From: Chakrabartyella piscis | Lineage (GTDB): Bacteria; Bacillota; Clostridia; Lachnospirales; Anaerotignaceae | Length of the DNA: 64,000 nt | NCBI GenBank assembly: GCA_030067835.1 | Contig: CP092441.1 | Span: 1-64,000, forward strand | Direction: 5' to 3' | In this document: positions 17,943-26,583 of the stretch, in pieces | Position numbering within the stretch: the stretch's first letter is position 1 | Layout: every line of letters begins with the position of its first letter | Translations under genes and position numbers: made by a program | Notes under the pieces: generated by a model | The model's input: the letters and a program-made list of their open reading frames with translations, nothing else | Told to the model about the DNA's origin: nothing | Database searches by the model: none

Positions 17943-19426
17943 CAGACTGTCAAAAAAGTCAGCATAAGCTGGCTTTTTTTGGTATAATGAGGTTGAGGTG
18001 ATGACAAATGTTGAGTAAAGAAGAAATCAAAAGAACATCAGTAGAAATCATAAACATAGATATGCTCGTTCCAGAAAATCATTTATTAAGAAAAATAGAT
18101 AAAGCCGTAGATTTTAATGAAATTTATTCATTTGTGGAAGATTTGTACTGCTCAAACAACGGCAGACCTAGCGTTGACCCTGTTGTTCTCTTTAAAATGG
18201 TGTTTATCCAACATTTGTATGGAATTCGCTCTTTACGCCAAACGGTAAAAGAAATTGAAATGAATATTGCCTATCGCTGGTTTTTGGGCTATACCCTCAA
18301 TGATAGTATTCCGCACTTTGCTACCATTAGTTATAACTTCAACAATAGATTTAAAGAAACAGTGGTAGAAAAAATTTTCGCTTGGATTTTAGGTGAAGTT
18401 GAGAAAAAAGGATATTTACGTCCAGAAGTTGTGTTTATAGATGCAACGCATATCAAGGCAAATGCAAATTTAAAGAAAAACATCAAAAAAGAAATACCTG
18501 TTGCAGCTAAAAAGTATGAAAAGCAACTTTTTGAAGAAATCAATAAAGACAGAGAAGATAATGGAAAAAAGCCTTTTGATGATAAAAATGACCCTCCAAG
18601 AACAAAAACAATCACCACTTCTACAACAGATCCAGACAGCGGTTTGTTCCATAAGGGCGAACATAAAAAGTGCTTTGCATATGGTGCACATACCGTTTGC
18701 GATAAAAATAACTTTGTATTAGAAACCGTTGTAACACCTGGAAACATCCATGATAGTGTTGTATTTGATGAGGTTTATCATAAAGTGACAGAAAAATATC
18801 CAGAAATACAAGTGATTACAGCTGATGCAGGATACAAAACCCCATGGATTTGCAAGCAAATATTTGATGATGGAAGAATACCCTCTTTGCCTTACAAAAG
18901 ACCAGTGACGAAAAAAGGAAATTCACCATGGTATGAGTATGTTTTTGATGAATACTACAACTGCATCATTTGCCCAGAATATCACGTTTTACCATATACA
19001 ACCACCAATCGAGATGGCTATAGAGAATTTAAAAGTTACAGTTATATTTGCGAAAAATGTGAAAATCTTTCAAGGTGTACCGAAAGCAAAGACCACAGAA
19101 AGGTAGTCACCAAGCACATCTGGTGGAAATATTTAGAAAAGGCAGAGGATGTGCGGCATTCTCCATTAGGAAAAGACACCTATGCGTTGAGGAGCCAAAC
19201 CATAGAACGGGTTTTTGCAGACGCAAAGGAGAAGCACGCAATGCGATATACATATCATAAAGGCTTGGCTCAGGTTTCAAAATGGGTGAAGCTTAAATTC
19301 GCTGCAATGAACTTAAAAAAACTGGCAACATGGAGTAGTAAGCAGTATATGTTGTTTGTAGAATATGCGTTATTTATACGAAAGAACCCTATTCCAAGGT
19401 GCGGAATAGGGTTCTTTGACAGTCTG
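17943..19426 (+). mobile_element. IS1182-like insertion sequence, 1,484 bp
   Basis: Bounded by the inverted repeats CAGACTGTCAAA (17943-17954) and TTTGACAGTCTG (19415-19426), and flanked by a 23-bp direct repeat that is itself a terminator palindrome. Both ends carry inward hairpins: AAAAAAGTCAGC/GCTGGCTTTTTT at the left (17952-17980) and a 15-bp stem, AAAGAACCCTATTCC with its complement, at the right (19381-19417). These should block read-through from flanking genes. The copy at 47,313-48,796 is identical. Confidence 0.88.
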
Positions 19427-19438
19427 AAAAGAGCCTAA
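18008..19438 (+). CDS. IS1182-family DDE transposase
   Basis: 476 residues. The N-terminal DUF772-type region (NNGRPSVDPVVLFKMVFIQ) is followed by the DDE nuclease: VFIDATHIKAN, ITADAGYKTP and IERVFADAKEKHAMRYTYHKG. A Cys-rich insertion (CIICPEY, CEKCENLSRC) lies before the last catalytic segment. TATAAT at 17983-17988 and GAGGTGA lie upstream. The ORF runs past the IS end: the last four codons (LKRA is largely flank-encoded) and the TAA at 19436-19438 come from the duplicated terminator. Confidence 0.92.
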   Translation: MLSKEEIKRTSVEIINIDMLVPENHLLRKIDKAVDFNEIYSFVEDLYCSNNGRPSVDPVVLFKMVFIQHLYGIRSLRQTVKEIEMNIAYRWFLGYTLNDSIPHFATISYNFNNRFKETVVEKIFAWILGEVEKKGYLRPEVVFIDATHIKANANLKKNIKKEIPVAAKKYEKQLFEEINKDREDNGKKPFDDKNDPPRTKTITTSTTDPDSGLFHKGEHKKCFAYGAHTVCDKNNFVLETVVTPGNIHDSVVFDEVYHKVTEKYPEIQVITADAGYKTPWICKQIFDDGRIPSLPYKRPVTKKGNSPWYEYVFDEYYNCIICPEYHVLPYTTTNRDGYREFKSYSYICEKCENLSRCTESKDHRKVVTKHIWWKYLEKAEDVRHSPLGKDTYALRSQTIERVFADAKEKHAMRYTYHKGLAQVSKWVKLKFAAMNLKKLATWSSKQYMLFVEYALFIRKNPIPRCGIGFFDSLKRA

Positions 19439-19449
19439 AAGGCTCTTTT
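19427..19449 (+). terminator. Right copy of the target terminator
   Basis: Identical to 17920-17942 and here followed by a longer T run. It supplies the transposase stop codon and should also terminate its transcript. Confidence 0.85.
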
Positions 19450-19502
19450 TTTGATGTATTATGGAAAATATAGGCATCACAAAATTCTGCGTCACTATTA
19501 TC

Positions 19503-19531
19503 TTGCTTTTTACCACCAGTCGTATTATAAT
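19503..19531 (+). promoter_or_regulatory. Candidate sigma-A promoter of proC
   Basis: TTGCTT (19503-19508) and a perfect TATAAT (19526-19531) are separated by 17 nt, 30 bp before the proC start codon. Confidence 0.65.
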
Positions 19532-19560
19532 TACCTAAAAAAACGACAGGAGGTTATTCT

Positions 19561-20376
19561 ATGAAATTTGGATTTATTGGTGCAGGAAATATGGTCGGTG
19601 CCATTGTCAAAGGTATGACCATCGGTACACAAAGTTTCAAAGGTTCTGATATATATGTCACCAGCAAAGGTAAGGTCTCTGCACAGAATTTGGCAGAGGT
19701 TTGTGGTTGTCATTTCTGCGAAACCAGTGTTGATGTGGTTGCCAATAGTGATGTTGTCATTTTGGGTGTGAAACCCCATATTTTGGAACAAATTTTGCCG
19801 GATTTGTTGCCTGTTTTTACAGAGAAAAAACCCATTGTGGTATCCATTGCAGCAGGTAAAACTTTAGATTATTTGGCTAGTCTTTTGCCAGCAGAAACCA
19901 AAATTTTACGTGTGATGCCAAACATCAATGCAAAAATTGGTGCTTCCACAAGTGGTATTTGTGGCAATGCTTTTGTCACTGAAACAGAAACCACTTTGAT
20001 TACAAATATGTTCCAAACTGTTGGCAGTGTGATTCCCATTGACGAAGCCTATTTCTCACAATTTATGGTCATTGGTGGCTCATCTGTTGCCTTTGTTTAC
20101 CTTTACATGGATGCTTTGGCACATGCAGGTGTGAAAGCTGGACTTTCCAAAAAACAAGCATTGGAAATTGCAGCAGAAACGGTTTTGGGTAGTGCCAAAA
20201 TGATTTTGGAAAGTGGCGAAGCACCTTGGCAATTGATTGATCAAGTTTGCTCCCCTGGTGGCACCACAATTGAAGGTGTTTTGGAACTCCAAGCAAATGG
20301 TTTTGAATCCACAATTGCAAAAGCATTTGATGCTGTTTTGGCAAAGGATAAACTCCTTGGTGCACCTAAAAAATAA
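19561..20376 (+). CDS. proC: Pyrroline-5-carboxylate reductase
   Basis: 271 residues after ACAGGAGG. The N-terminal Rossmann motif GFIGAGNMVGAIVKG binds NAD(P)H. The C-terminal dimer domain shows the ProC signature VCSPGGTTIEGVLELQANGF. It carries out the last step of proline synthesis, reducing 1-pyrroline-5-carboxylate. Other proline genes are not adjacent. Length is normal for the family. Confidence 0.95.
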   Translation: MKFGFIGAGNMVGAIVKGMTIGTQSFKGSDIYVTSKGKVSAQNLAEVCGCHFCETSVDVVANSDVVILGVKPHILEQILPDLLPVFTEKKPIVVSIAAGKTLDYLASLLPAETKILRVMPNINAKIGASTSGICGNAFVTETETTLITNMFQTVGSVIPIDEAYFSQFMVIGGSSVAFVYLYMDALAHAGVKAGLSKKQALEIAAETVLGSAKMILESGEAPWQLIDQVCSPGGTTIEGVLELQANGFESTIAKAFDAVLAKDKLLGAPKK

Positions 20377-20389
20377 AAATTATGGCTTG

Positions 20390-20608
20390 CGGGCGGATAT
20401 GGAATCCGCCCCTACGAAATAACGTAAATTGGTTGTAGCGGAGGATAATATCCTCCCTTTTTGATGTTGCAAAACCAAGATTCCTCATTGCATTTGGAAT
20501 GACAGCATACAGTAGTGTACATCCGATTCTGTCATTCTGTAGGGGTTTGCGTCCAGGGCAACCCGTTTGGTTTGTGATATTGCGGTTGATTCGTGAATCA
20601 ACCCTACA
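20390..20608. repeat. Cluster of four REP-like palindromes, including a REPIN pair
   Basis: Reverse element 20390-20416 (GGGCGGATAT/ATCCGCCC type), element 20433-20460 (GGAGGATA/TATCCTCC), then a forward element 20538-20566 (GTTTGCGTCC class) and a reverse one 20582-20608 (GGTTGATTCGTGAATCAACC) only 15 nt apart, i.e. an inverted pair. A copy of the second dispersed family (AAGATTCCTCATTGCATTTG) lies between at 20470-20505. Confidence 0.8.
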
Positions 20609-20641
20609 GGTGCCTAATTTCAGATTTGAATAGTGCATTGC

Positions 20642-21044
20642 TTAGTACAACAAACTACCCCTTTGGAATGCTGCAATTTCTTCTTGCAATTTATTTTTCT
20701 GTTCACCAAACAACAAACTTTCGTTGTATTGATAATATTTTGGAGAATCCCATTCTTGTAACAACCAAACACTATAGAAATTGGTGTGGAGTTCTGTTAA
20801 GAAGATGACCAATTCCTGACCAGCACCAAAGGTATTTTCTAAGAACACAAAGGCGTTTTCTAACTGATTGCCAGCAGAATCAATGGCAATTTGACGTGTT
20901 TCCACATGTTCTTGGAAGACAGTTTTACAATACTCGAAAACAGCATCTTTTTCTGTGATACCAGAGGTTTTGATGTTTTGTATCCAATTGGTCAGTTCTC
21001 CAATCACCCATTGGTAAGCATGTTTTTCTGATGCTTGCAACAAA
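20642..21044 (-). pseudogene. 3' fragment of MoxR-family AAA+ ATPase gene, cut by the copy A/segment X junction
   Basis: About 133 C-terminal residues, identical to the end of the complete gene at 50,012-51,541 up to the point where copy A stops matching (21,044/50,414). It lacks the Walker A, Walker B and sensor regions and cannot be functional. The truncation coincides with the duplication edge. Confidence 0.85.
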
Positions 21045-21079
21045 CTACCCTATGCAGACTTTCAACATTCTAGGGTAGT
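21044..21079 (-). terminator. Inverted repeat exactly at the junction, possible terminator of the DUF2325 gene
   Basis: ACTACCCTA (21044-21052) and TAGGGTAGT (21071-21079) form nine-base arms around an 18-nt loop. On the minus strand it follows the DUF2325 stop by about 28 nt and is followed by TTTGTTG, a weak T tract. The loop is long for a terminator. Confidence 0.35.
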
Positions 21080-21107
21080 ATATATAATTTGTACTTGAAA
21101 TTATGAA

Positions 21108-21395
21108 TCAACAAGCTGCTGTTTTTTCTTCCAACAACATTTGCAATGCAGTTGCGCTGCTTGTATGGACATGTGCCACAGGAATGCCTGATTTTTTTGC
21201 TTCTTGGGATGCAGATTTCATCATTTTATGGGAAACCGTCGAAGTGAACAGCACCAAAAGATCTGGACATCCAATTTTCTTTTTGAGACAACCTTTTTCC
21301 TTTGTGAATACCTTTGCTTTGTAGCCAAAACCGTTGCAGATATCAATATATTTTGCTTCCATACGTTCATTGCCACCAATAATTACGATACTCAT
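21108..21395 (-). CDS. DUF2325 family small protein
   Basis: 95 residues from the ATG at 21,395, with AGGAGG 8 nt upstream; the reading can be extended two codons but then crowds that site. MSIVIIGGNERMEAKYIDIC and PDLLVLFTSTVSHKMMKSA are the family's conserved blocks. It has a Rossmann-like start. Function unknown; widespread in Firmicutes. It is the first gene of segment X. Confidence 0.8.
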   Translation of the reverse strand: MSIVIIGGNERMEAKYIDICNGFGYKAKVFTKEKGCLKKKIGCPDLLVLFTSTVSHKMMKSASQEAKKSGIPVAHVHTSSATALQMLLEEKTAAC

Positions 21396-21409
21396 TTGCA
21401 ATTCCTCCT

Positions 21410-22077
21410 TATAACCCCTTATGATTGATTGTTTTCTTTTGTATTTTCTTTCGTAGTTAGTCCTTACTAACTGAATAGTATCACAGGTGATTATTGTTTG
21501 TCAATGGGTTTGGGATATTTTTTTGACATATGTTGTAAATTTGATGGATTGTTGTTTTATGGTGTTATGGGTGCCCCTATAAAAACTCCAATACCCACTT
21601 GTAGGGGCGATTCACGAATCGCCTGCAAAACCAAAGATTCTTCGTCAGCTCCGCTTCCTCAGAATGACAATGACGAATGGTTGTATTTACAGGATGGGAA
21701 ACCCATCCCCTACAGGCTGTGTTTTAGAGGATATGGATTGCAATGAATAAAATCTAATGCAACAAATCAAGACCGTGGTGCTTTGCCCCACACCCCAGAA
21801 ACCTTTGAAAAGGTTTCATCCAAACTTTATTCAAAAACCATTTAACAAGTATCCGTTTAGGCAAATAAAAAAGCGGTACCGAAGCACCAATGTCATTTAG
21901 TTAAGAAAAAGACACTTAGCTAAATGACGGCTAAAAGCTAAAAGTGAATGGTGAAGGACTATTTTAATCTTGGTTTTCCTAGTCTTTCACCTTTCACCCT
22001 TAGTCATTAGTCGTCATTCAGTCTTAACTGAATGACATTGACCGAAGCACCGCCTAATATAAATTCAATATTTGATT
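21410..22077. repeat. 668-bp gene-free region packed with dispersed repeats
   Basis: Contains a forward REP-like element 21600-21626 (GGCGATTC/GAATCGCC), a second-family copy 21629-21677 (AAAGATTCTTCGTCAGC), a reverse element 21690-21714 (GGATGGG/CCCATCC), a decayed CCTTTGAAAAGG / CCAAACTTTATTC repeat (about 21768-21835), and several ATTTAGTTAAG / CTTAGCTAAATGAC and GGTGAAGGACTA / TAGTCTTTCACC inverted segments (21893-22040). No coding signal. Confidence 0.65.
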
Positions 22078-24305
22078 TTATTTTTTCTTTTTCTTGACTG
22101 GTTTTTCAATTTTGCGTTCCAAAACAACCATTGCAAGTGGTGGCAAATGCAAAGTGATGCTCTTTGGCAAGCGATTCCAATTCACATCTTCTGCGACCAT
22201 CACATCAGAATTGGTGATGCCGCTACCGCCAAATTCTTCCAAGTCACTATTGAACACTTCCACATATTCTCCAGCTTCTTCTACGCCAAGTCTGAAATCA
22301 GCGTATGCATTTGGTGTGAAGTTACAAACCACATACAATTCTGCTTCATCGCTACGTCTGATAAAGGAGAATACAGAATTATCGCAATCGTCTGCTTCAA
22401 TCCATTTGAAACCTTCTGGATCAGAGTCTTTTGACCACAAAGCATCGTGTTCTGTATAGAAATGGTTCAAGGCTTTCATGTAGTTTTGTGTTTCTTTATG
22501 GTCATCGAATTCCAACAAATGCCAATCCAAGCTGGTTGCTTCTCTCCATTCGTGGTACTGGCCAAATTCGCCACCCATAAAGAGTAATTTCTTACCAGGG
22601 TGTCCATACATAAAACCATAGCCAAGCGCAAATTTGCAAAGCGTTGCCAATCATCACCAGGCATTTTACCGACCATAGAGCTTTTTTCATGTACCACTTC
22701 ATCATGGGACAACACCAGCATAAAGTTTTCTGTATAATGATATGCCATACCAAAGGTCATTTTGTTATGGTGGAATTTACGATAAATAGGGTCTTGTTTC
22801 ATATAGAACAAGAAGTCATTCATCCAACCCATGTTCCATTTCATGTTAAAACCAAGTCCGCCTTCTTTGGTATCTCTGGAAACACCAGACCAAGATGTGG
22901 ATTCTTCTGCAATCATCAAAGAACCGTCTTCACGTCCACGAATCACAGAATTGAGATGTTTCAAGAACTCAACTGCTTCGATATTTTCGCTACCGCCATA
23001 TTGATTTGGCAACCATTCACCTTCGTTTTTGGCAAAGTCCAAATACAACATAGACGCAACTGCATCCACACGCAAACCATCAATATGATAGGCTTCCAAC
23101 CAGAACAAAGCATTTCCAATGAGGAAATTGCTCACTTCTTTTTTACCATAGTTGAAGATATAAGTACCCCATTGTTGGTGTTCCCCTTGACGAGGGTCTT
23201 GGTGTTCATACAAAGCAGTGCCATCGAATCTTGCCAAAGCAAAATCGTCTTTTGGGAAATGGGCAGGTACCCAATCCAAGATAACGCCAATGCCATTGTT
23301 GTGGCAAGTATCCACAAACAATTTGAATTCATCTGGATGACCAAAACGGCTGGTTGGTGCATAGAAACCAGTCACTTGATAACCCCAGCTGCCATCAAAA
23401 GGATGTTCCGAAACAGGAAGCAATTCAATATAGTTGAAGCCCATTTCTTTCACATAAGGCACCAAACGTTCTGCCAATTCTGTATATGTAAGGAAACGAT
23501 TTTCTTCTTCTGGCACACGCATCCAAGAACCCAAATGCACTTCATAGACATTCATAGGTTCTTTGTTCATGTCTTTTTTCTTTCTTGCGTTCAACCAGCG
23601 TTTGTCTTTCCATTTGAATTTTGCATCTGCATACAACACAGAAGCTGTTTTTGGACGTACTTCTGCTGTGTAGCCATAAGGGTCTGTTTTGTCTACAATT
23701 CTACCATCCACTTGTACCATATGGTATTTGTAAGCATCTCCATCTACAAGTTTTGGAATGAAGATTTCCCAAACGCCAGATTCACCCAATTGACGCATAG
23801 GGTTTCTTCTGTTGTCCCAATGGTTGAAATCCCCCACCAGGCTAATGGATTTTGCACTGGGTGCCCAAACTGTGAAGGCTGCACCTTTGACACCTTCATG
23901 TGTCATTAAGCGACCACCCATTTTTTTATAGATTTCGTAGTGATTGCCAGCACCAAACAAATATCTGTCATATTCAGAAATAGTTGGACCAAAGGAATAT
24001 GGATCATAGGATTTCCATGTGGTATCGTCTTCCATGACGTATTCCAATTGGTATTGGAACCACTCATCACGGTCTTTCAACGTACCTGCAAAGAATCCAT
24101 CTTCATGAATCTTTTCCAAAACGTATTTTTTGCGTTTGTTTCCTTGGTCGATCAATGTGATTTGTTTTGCAAAAGGCATAAATACCCTTGCCACACAAAT
24201 TTTGCCTTCTGGTGTTTCCATTTCATGCATCCCCAAAACATCATGAGGTGCTGCATGTGTGCCTGCTACAATTTCTAAGATGTCGTAAATCTCTGTAGTC
24301 ATCAT
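22078..24305 (-). pseudogene. glgB: 1,4-alpha-glucan branching enzyme, single frameshift
   Basis: Starts at 24,305 (MMTTEIYD) with AGGAGG upstream. The N-terminal CBM48 is visible (VWAPSAKSISLVGDFNHWD). The GH13 core has DGLRVDAVASMLYLD (nucleophile Asp), IAEESTSWSGV (acid Glu) and VLSHDEVVHEKSSM. The frame breaks near 22,625: FANLRLA reads on into MVLCMD instead of YGFMYGHPGKKLLFMGGEFG, which continues in another frame to 22,078. One missing base restores about 742 residues. It makes alpha-1,6 branches in glycogen. No glgA, glgC or glgP is nearby, so it stands alone here. Confidence 0.88.
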
Positions 24306-24560
24306 AGAATCTCCTCCTCTTTTGTTACCTTTGTGTTGCAACCAAATTATTCTGTACTATAGACATATGCCAGTGTCTAATGGACTTCTAATTTCTATTA
24401 TATACCTTTTCTTCCAGTTTATCTAGCTGTAATTTGTTGGTAAAAGAACGAAATTTCAACAAAAAACTTGCAGATTCTGTAAAATATTACCTTGCTTATT
24501 CCCAAAATTAAGCCTATACTGATGGTAGTTTTTGTTTGTTTTGGATTGGAGGAATGATTT

Positions 24561-24749
24561 ATGGCTATTTATATTGGTATATTTGTTATATTGATGATAC
24601 CTGTTATTGTGCAACACAAACTTGGTTCTGGCATTCGACGTGGTTGTGGTAGAGGGTGTGCTACCTGTGGGAATCGTGATTTTTGCCATAGAACAGGGAA
24701 GTATGAGAAAGAATCAATTGAAAAGAATACAGAACAAGATACACTGTAG
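24561..24749 (+). CDS. Small single-pass membrane protein with Cys-rich tail (FeoB-associated-like)
   Basis: 62 residues. One N-terminal helix (MAIYIGIFVILMIPVIV) is followed by GCGRGCATCGNRDFCH, resembling FeoB-associated Cys-rich membrane proteins. No feoA or feoB is adjacent, so the link to iron is only by resemblance. GGAGG lies 6-10 nt upstream. The stop codon TAG (24747-24749) is the TAG within a REP element that begins at 24745. Confidence 0.6.
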   Translation: MAIYIGIFVILMIPVIVQHKLGSGIRRGCGRGCATCGNRDFCHRTGKYEKESIEKNTEQDTL

Positions 24750-24821
24750 GAGATTGCGTCCTCGACACCCCGTAATTTGTGGCGGTTCATGACGAGCAGG
24801 CGACCACAGGTCGCCCCTACT
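24745..24821. repeat. REPIN-like inverted pair
   Basis: Forward element 24745-24774 (TGTAGGAGATTGCGTCC...ACCCCGTAA) and reverse element 24793-24821 (stem AGGCGACC/GGTCGCC, ending CCCCTACTG), with an 18-nt spacer (TTTGTGGCGGTTCATGA) similar to that at 51,756-51,776. Confidence 0.8.
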
Positions 24822-24898
24822 GACACTTTTTTTCATTTCATTGCATAAATCACAGCAATTCCACACATACTACCTCCAAATGAAAAGGAGGTTTTTTT

Positions 24899-25090
24899 AT
24901 GACTGTAACTGTATCTGATGCATGTATTGGTTGTCGATTTTGTATGAATCTATGTTCTGATGTATTTGCGGAGTTGCCAAATGGCAAAGCCTATGCCATT
25001 GGTGGTGAAATTCCAGCTGATGCCAAAGAAATGGTATTGGAAGCAAAGACCAATTGTCCAGCAGTGGCGATTAGCACAATGGGGGAATAG
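24899..25090 (+). CDS. Small [4Fe-4S] ferredoxin
   Basis: 63 residues after AGGAGG. Cluster ligands are visible as CIGCRFCMNLC (Cys9, 12, 15, with an extra Cys19) and NCPAVAI near the C-terminus. This is the single-cluster arrangement typical of clostridial and thermophilic ferredoxins. It carries electrons in the cytoplasm; the partner is unknown. Confidence 0.9.
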   Translation: MTVTVSDACIGCRFCMNLCSDVFAELPNGKAYAIGGEIPADAKEMVLEAKTNCPAVAISTMGE

Positions 25091-25403
25091 GCTTCGCCTA
25101 TGGTGAATGACTAATGGTGAAGGGTGAATGACTTGATTTGTTGTTCATAAAAATGGGATGTATACCACTGTAAGCTGTCATTCCGAATGTAATGAGGAAT
25201 CTTGGTTGACATATTACGGGCGCCCACATGGGTCATCATTTTGCATGCAAAATCACACTACGTGTGACCGCCATATCTTTGGCGGTGAGAGGGACGCCCC
25301 TACAGTACATTCGTTTTATGGTTTGGATTTGTGGTTTTGGTTTGTGCTTTTGGTTTTCAACTCTTCACTATTCATTCTTCACTTTTCACTGCTCTTTGTT
25401 CGC
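25091..25403. repeat. Gene-free region with a long multi-hairpin REP-like element
   Basis: After a GGTGAATGACTAATGGTGAAGGGTGAATGAC repeat (given as two halves: GGTGAATGACTAATGG, then AAGGGTGAATGAC; 25,100-25,131) and a second-family copy (25,162-25,210) comes an 89-nt reverse element, 25216-25304. It starts ACGGGCG and ends CGCCCCTACAG. Inside are three further hairpins: ATTTTGCATGCAAAAT, CACACTACGTGTG and ACCGCCATATCTTTGGCGGT. A CTTCACTATTCATTCTTCAC repeat follows (25,361-25,380). Confidence 0.75.
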
Positions 25404-26243
25404 TCACATTGCCGCTTTTTCTTGTTTTTGAATGCGAATCATAATTTCACAGCAATCTTCATTTTCTGTGTCTTCATACACCACTTCTACGCCACTTTTG
25501 CGTATAACTTCCACTGATTGCTTGATGGTATTGGTGTAAATACGAAAGTCCGCTACATATCGTTTTTCTCGTTTCCCTTGGGGTTTCTTTGCTTTTTCTT
25601 CCAAGAAATCCAGCAATTCTTCTATCATTTCTTCTGTTTCTTTCACACTGGCATCACGTTCTTTCATCTTATCCAAAATGGCAAGCCTACAACTTTCATC
25701 TGGCAATCGAAGCAGTGCTCTTGCATGACGTTCTGAAAAGCGGTATAGGGTCAATTCCTGTTTGACACGTTCCTCCAATTTCAACACACGAAGTTTATTG
25801 GCAATGGCTGACTGGCTTTTGGATAGCTTTTTTGCAAGCTCTGTTTGGGTCAAACCATAATCCTCAATCATATTGCGATAGCCTTCTGCTTCTTCCAAAA
25901 AAGATAGGTTTTGACGTTGCAAATTCTCGATAAACGCCAAAATCGCACTATCTTGGTCTGTAATATCCAAAACAATGGCTGGAATTTCTGTAAGCCCTGC
26001 CATATCTGCACCTCGAAGCCTACGCTCACCTGCCACCAATTCATAATACCCACCAGTCATTTTGCGTACACTGATGGGTTGCAACACACCATAGTCTGCA
26101 ATGGACTTGGATAGTTCCTCCAACGCATTGAAATTGAAGTATTTCCTTGGTTGGTATGGATTGGGTCGAATTTTATCCACTGGCAATTGGTACACCATTT
26201 TTTCTTTCTTCATACGTCTTTCTGTGAATTTCAAAAGTTCCAT
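25404..26243 (-). CDS. noc: Nucleoid occlusion factor Noc-like ParB paralogue
   Basis: 279 residues from ATG 26,243, which is 7 nt from AGGAGG; the upstream ATG at 26,249 would be only 1 nt away. The ParB/Srx N-domain has ELVAGERRLRGADMAGL as CTP motif. The helix-turn-helix LTQTELAKKLSKSQSAIANKLRVLKL differs from that of ParB here, as expected for Noc, which binds its own sites. Position after rsmG and mnmG supports Noc over a second ParB. It protects the nucleoid from septation in relatives. Confidence 0.85.
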   Translation of the reverse strand: MELLKFTERRMKKEKMVYQLPVDKIRPNPYQPRKYFNFNALEELSKSIADYGVLQPISVRKMTGGYYELVAGERRLRGADMAGLTEIPAIVLDITDQDSAILAFIENLQRQNLSFLEEAEGYRNMIEDYGLTQTELAKKLSKSQSAIANKLRVLKLEERVKQELTLYRFSERHARALLRLPDESCRLAILDKMKERDASVKETEEMIEELLDFLEEKAKKPQGKREKRYVADFRIYTNTIKQSVEVIRKSGVEVVYEDTENEDCCEIMIRIQKQEKAAM

Positions 26244-26249
26244 GAGCAT

Positions 26250-26583
26250 TCCTCCTTTTGGTGTTGCATATCCATTGGTAATTGTCTTTTTCTCATTTTA
26301 ACATGGAAAAATAAGGGTATTTCCCAAAACAAAAACACAAAATCAATGAAGAAATGACAAGAATATAGAAAAATCACAAAATCATTGCAAATCCAAACAA
26401 AAAACCCCATAACAAATGTTATAGGGTCAGACTGTCAAAAAACCAAAATCAAGATTCCTCATTACATTTGGAATGACAGCGCATAGGTGATACATTCTCC
26501 TTATTGTCATGCAGAGGAACAACATGACGAAGTATCTTATCTTTTCAACTATTCACTATTCATTCTTCACTGGCGTAACTTGG
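26250..26583. repeat. rsmG-noc gap with terminator hairpin, solo IS1182 end and second-family repeat
   Basis: A palindrome CCCATAAC/GTTATAGGG (about 26,406-26,426) looks like a terminator and is followed directly by CAGACTGTCAAAAAA (26,428-26,442), identical to the left end of the IS1182-like element without any IS body. Second-family repeat copies fill 26,443-26,575 (AGATTCCTCATTACATTTGG, CACTATTCATTCTTCAC). No gene seen. Confidence 0.65.

Noticed and set aside
22644..23909. 421-codon plus-strand frame opposite glgB
   Set aside because: Exact antisense of the branching-enzyme core, with shadow-type composition and no start signal.
25404..26243. Second chromosomal parB
   Set aside because: Its neighbours (rsmG, mnmG) and its diverged helix-turn-helix fit Noc better than a duplicate ParB.
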